A DNA stretch of 6,208 nucleotides, taken from the NCBI GenBank assembly GCA_031277235.1, contig JAITMT010000106.1:1-6208 (forward strand), given 5' to 3'. The notes under the pieces are model-generated. The model searched no databases and had not been told where the DNA came from. It was given only the letters and a program-made list of their open reading frames with translations. Positions within the stretch are counted from its first letter, which is position 1. Each line of letters opens with the position of its first letter. Below are positions 4,977-6,208 of the stretch, in pieces. The position numbers were made by a program, and so were the translations under genes. Source of the stretch: Tannerella sp. Its GTDB lineage: Bacteria; Bacteroidota; Bacteroidia; Bacteroidales; Tannerellaceae.

Positions 4977-5008
4977 TTTGGCAAAAAGGAAATAATTACG
5001 TAATTTTG
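4977..5008 (+). promoter_or_regulatory. Bacteroidetes-type promoter of the antitoxin/PIN operon
   Basis: TTTG at 4977-4980, a 20-nt spacer and TAATTTTG at 5001-5008 match the Bacteroidetes pattern fully. The start near 5014 leaves a leader of about 25 nt before the ATG at 5039. Type II antitoxins usually repress their own promoter; I see no clear operator palindrome here. Confidence 0.7.
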
Positions 5009-5038
5009 CAATCTCAAACAATTAACAACATAAAGATT

Positions 5039-5272
5039 ATGCAACCGACATTGGCTCAACAACCGTTGAATCCTGCACAAATTCATTTTTTGCAGACGCT
5101 TCAATTTGTCAAGACTGATGAAATGATGCAGGAATTGCAGCAGGTAGTCAGCGATTTTTATTTCAAAAAGATGGAAGAGGAGGCAGACAAATGGTGGGAC
5201 GAGAATAATATGACTGACAGGAGACTGCAAGAAATGTTTCATAATTCGCATTATCGAACCACATACAAATGA
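5039..5272 (+). CDS. antitoxin of a PIN-type toxin-antitoxin pair
   Basis: 77 residues from the ATG at 5039. A possible in-frame TTG at 5006 lies inside the -7 box and is rejected as the start. The sequence LNPAQIHFLQTLQFVKTDEMMQELQQVVSDFY, here given in outline (LNPAQIHFL at 10-18, MQELQQVVSDFY about 30-41), followed by KKMEEEADKWWDE and the C-terminal YRTTYK, has the layout of Bacteroidetes small antitoxins paired with COG1569-type PIN toxins ('LNP.Q.HLL..F...KSEEEL.ELK..L..YY..K...E.D.LW...RTPYK'). It is helical and acidic in the middle, and would bind and inhibit the PIN protein. Its stop overlaps the toxin start by four bases, so the two are translationally coupled. Confidence 0.82.
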   Translation: MQPTLAQQPLNPAQIHFLQTLQFVKTDEMMQELQQVVSDFYFKKMEEEADKWWDENNMTDRRLQEMFHNSHYRTTYK

Positions 5273-5676
5273 AAATTGTACTTGATACAAACTGCTTACT
5301 TCGCTCCGTTCTTACGAAATCGGAGTATCACTGTATCATACGTGCTTTACAAAAGGGTATTTACATCTTGTGTTATTCCCATGAAATTTTAACGGAATAT
5401 GAGGAGTTGTTGATGCGGTTTTATCCTGCCACGCTTACTTACAATCTTTTGAACTTTATCATAAATTCACCACATACACGGCAAGTCAGCCCGCATTACA
5501 AATGGAATTTAATCGCAGCCGACCCCGACGACAATAAGTTCGTGGATTGCGCCTTGAATGCAGGCGCCGATTACATCGTTACCAATGACAGGCATTTCAA
5601 AATCTTGAACAGAATAAAATTTCCGCCAATCAACGTCATTGATATTGATGCGTTTAATGAAATGGTATGCGGTTGA
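5269..5676 (+). CDS. PIN-domain toxin, putative ribonuclease (COG1569-like)
   Basis: 135 residues, the normal length for a single PIN domain. The visible metal-site acids are D6 in VLDTN, E43 in ILTEYEEL, the DPDDNKFVD cluster (D85, D87, D88, D93) and D107 in IVTNDRH. ADPDDNKF..CAL..GADYIVT is the signature of the PIN family annotated as 'putative toxin-antitoxin system toxin component'. It probably cleaves RNA with Mg2+ when freed from its antitoxin; the target cannot be read from sequence. All key residues are present and the frame is clean, so this pair looks active, unlike the PIN remnant at 3887. It is the second gene of a two-gene operon. Confidence 0.88.
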   Translation: MKIVLDTNCLLRSVLTKSEYHCIIRALQKGIYILCYSHEILTEYEELLMRFYPATLTYNLLNFIINSPHTRQVSPHYKWNLIAADPDDNKFVDCALNAGADYIVTNDRHFKILNRIKFPPINVIDIDAFNEMVCG

Positions 5677-5727
5677 TAAGATGTATATAACGCAGGGTTA
5701 TCTGTAAATTCAACTAACAAATGCAAC

Positions 5728-5757
5728 TTTAGGTAATAAAAAAAACAACTATATTTG
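5728..5757 (+). promoter_or_regulatory. probable Bacteroidetes-type promoter of the DUF6157 gene
   Basis: TATATTTG at 5750-5757 is a full -7 match. The best -33 candidate is TTTA at 5728-5731 with an 18-nt spacer, which is imperfect. The start near 5763 leaves about 9 nt before the ATG at 5772. Confidence 0.55.
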
Positions 5758-5771
5758 CACTCAAAAAAAAG

Positions 5772-6185
5772 ATGAAATTACATTCAACCAACTATTTCGA
5801 CACGTTCATTGAAGTGGCGGAAGATACAAAAGCCGTCTGCGGGACAAAACCGCCGTCGAAAGGCGACAAAAAGACGGTTGCCGAAATGCAGTACGATATG
5901 ATTGCCGGAAATCCGTACAAATACACGTCCGATGACGTTTTGTTTCAGGTGTTTGCCGACCGCAACGATTTGAGCGGGGACGAATATAAAGCGGCACGAG
6001 AACAGTTTTTCTCCAAGGGGCAACCCTGTTTCCGTACGTCGCCGCTGACAAAAACCTACGGCTTCGGCGTCCATTCCGACAGCGAAGGCAAAATTGCCAT
6101 CTATGGCATGGAAACGGAAGAATATGAACTGTTTGTCGCCGATGGGAAAGTAAAAAAAATAAAAGCGATGAAATCAAGCAAATAG
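5772..6185 (+). CDS. DUF6157 family protein
   Basis: 137 residues, full length for this family of unknown function. Diagnostic stretches are TNYFDTFIEVAEDTKAVCG, PPSKGDKKTVAEMQYDMI, NPYKYTSDDVLFQVFADRN, REQFFSKGQPCFRTSPL and YGFGVHSDSEGKIAIYGME, with a basic C-terminus (KIKAMKSSK). There is no signal peptide or membrane segment, so it is a soluble cytoplasmic protein. The ATG at 5772 fits the family N-terminus and lies 14 nt after the -7 box. Base composition is more balanced than in the toxin and immunity genes. It is probably a chromosomal gene marking the end of the variable island; no functional tie to the toxin genes is visible. Confidence 0.85.
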   Translation: MKLHSTNYFDTFIEVAEDTKAVCGTKPPSKGDKKTVAEMQYDMIAGNPYKYTSDDVLFQVFADRNDLSGDEYKAAREQFFSKGQPCFRTSPLTKTYGFGVHSDSEGKIAIYGMETEEYELFVADGKVKKIKAMKSSK

Positions 6186-6187
6186 CA

Positions 6188-6208
6188 ATGAAACAGACAG
6201 ATTTTCAA
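6188..6208 (+). CDS. possible start of a further gene (runs off window)
   Basis: An ATG two bases after the DUF6157 stop opens a frame reading MKQTDFQ to the window edge. The tight spacing suggests an operon partner, but seven codons are too few to identify anything. Confidence 0.35.

Overview
The window looks like an accessory region of a Bacteroidetes genome, probably Bacteroidales. The evidence is the promoters, which fit the Bacteroidetes primary sigma-factor pattern (TTG/TTTG, a spacer of about 19-20 nt, then TAnnTTTG), the near absence of Shine-Dalgarno sites, a DUF6157 gene and a Bacteroidetes-style antitoxin/PIN pair. All recognisable genes are on the + strand. Rhs core DNA is visibly GC-richer than the toxin tips and immunity genes, which are strongly AT-rich, as expected for exchanged Rhs tips.

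Layout. (1) 1-1137: C-terminal end of an Rhs/YD-repeat polymorphic toxin, open at the left edge, ending in a GIY-YIG/URI-like nuclease tip; its stop overlaps an Imm26-like immunity gene (1134-1604). (2) 1587-3371: an orphan cassette made of a repeated leader, a promoter, a signal-peptide-bearing short Rhs core (1709-2323), an in-frame TGA at the core/toxin boundary, a cut-off second URI-like toxin (2324-2695) and an unrecognised putative immunity gene (2709-3371). (3) 3391-3790: a third cassette head with the same leader, promoter and signal peptide, which breaks off after 54 bp of core. (4) 3825-4227: a good promoter, a truncated PIN-type toxin remnant (3887-4024) and a small, probably antitoxin-like gene coupled to it. 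(5) 4303-4900: a leader copy, a decayed Rhs-core fragment and an ORF6N-domain ghost. (6) 4919-5676: a fifth, diverged leader copy, a promoter and an apparently intact antitoxin/PIN-toxin operon. (7) 5772-6185: a DUF6157 gene; a further gene may begin at 6188.

How it fits together. The intact Rhs toxin and its immunity gene form the working pair. Downstream lies a set of silent or broken tips sharing about 400 bp of core with the main gene, so homologous recombination could swap tips. Three features are less ordinary. Orphan cassettes carry their own promoter and signal peptide, joined in frame to the core at a 6-bp GACGGC microhomology. A leader repeat in five copies marks nearly every cassette edge. 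The second toxin is switched off by one stop codon four codons after the Gly-Leu expected to mark the end of the Rhs cage. Around these, toxin-antitoxin and ORF6N fragments have accumulated, giving a compact island of conflict genes, some intact and some dead.
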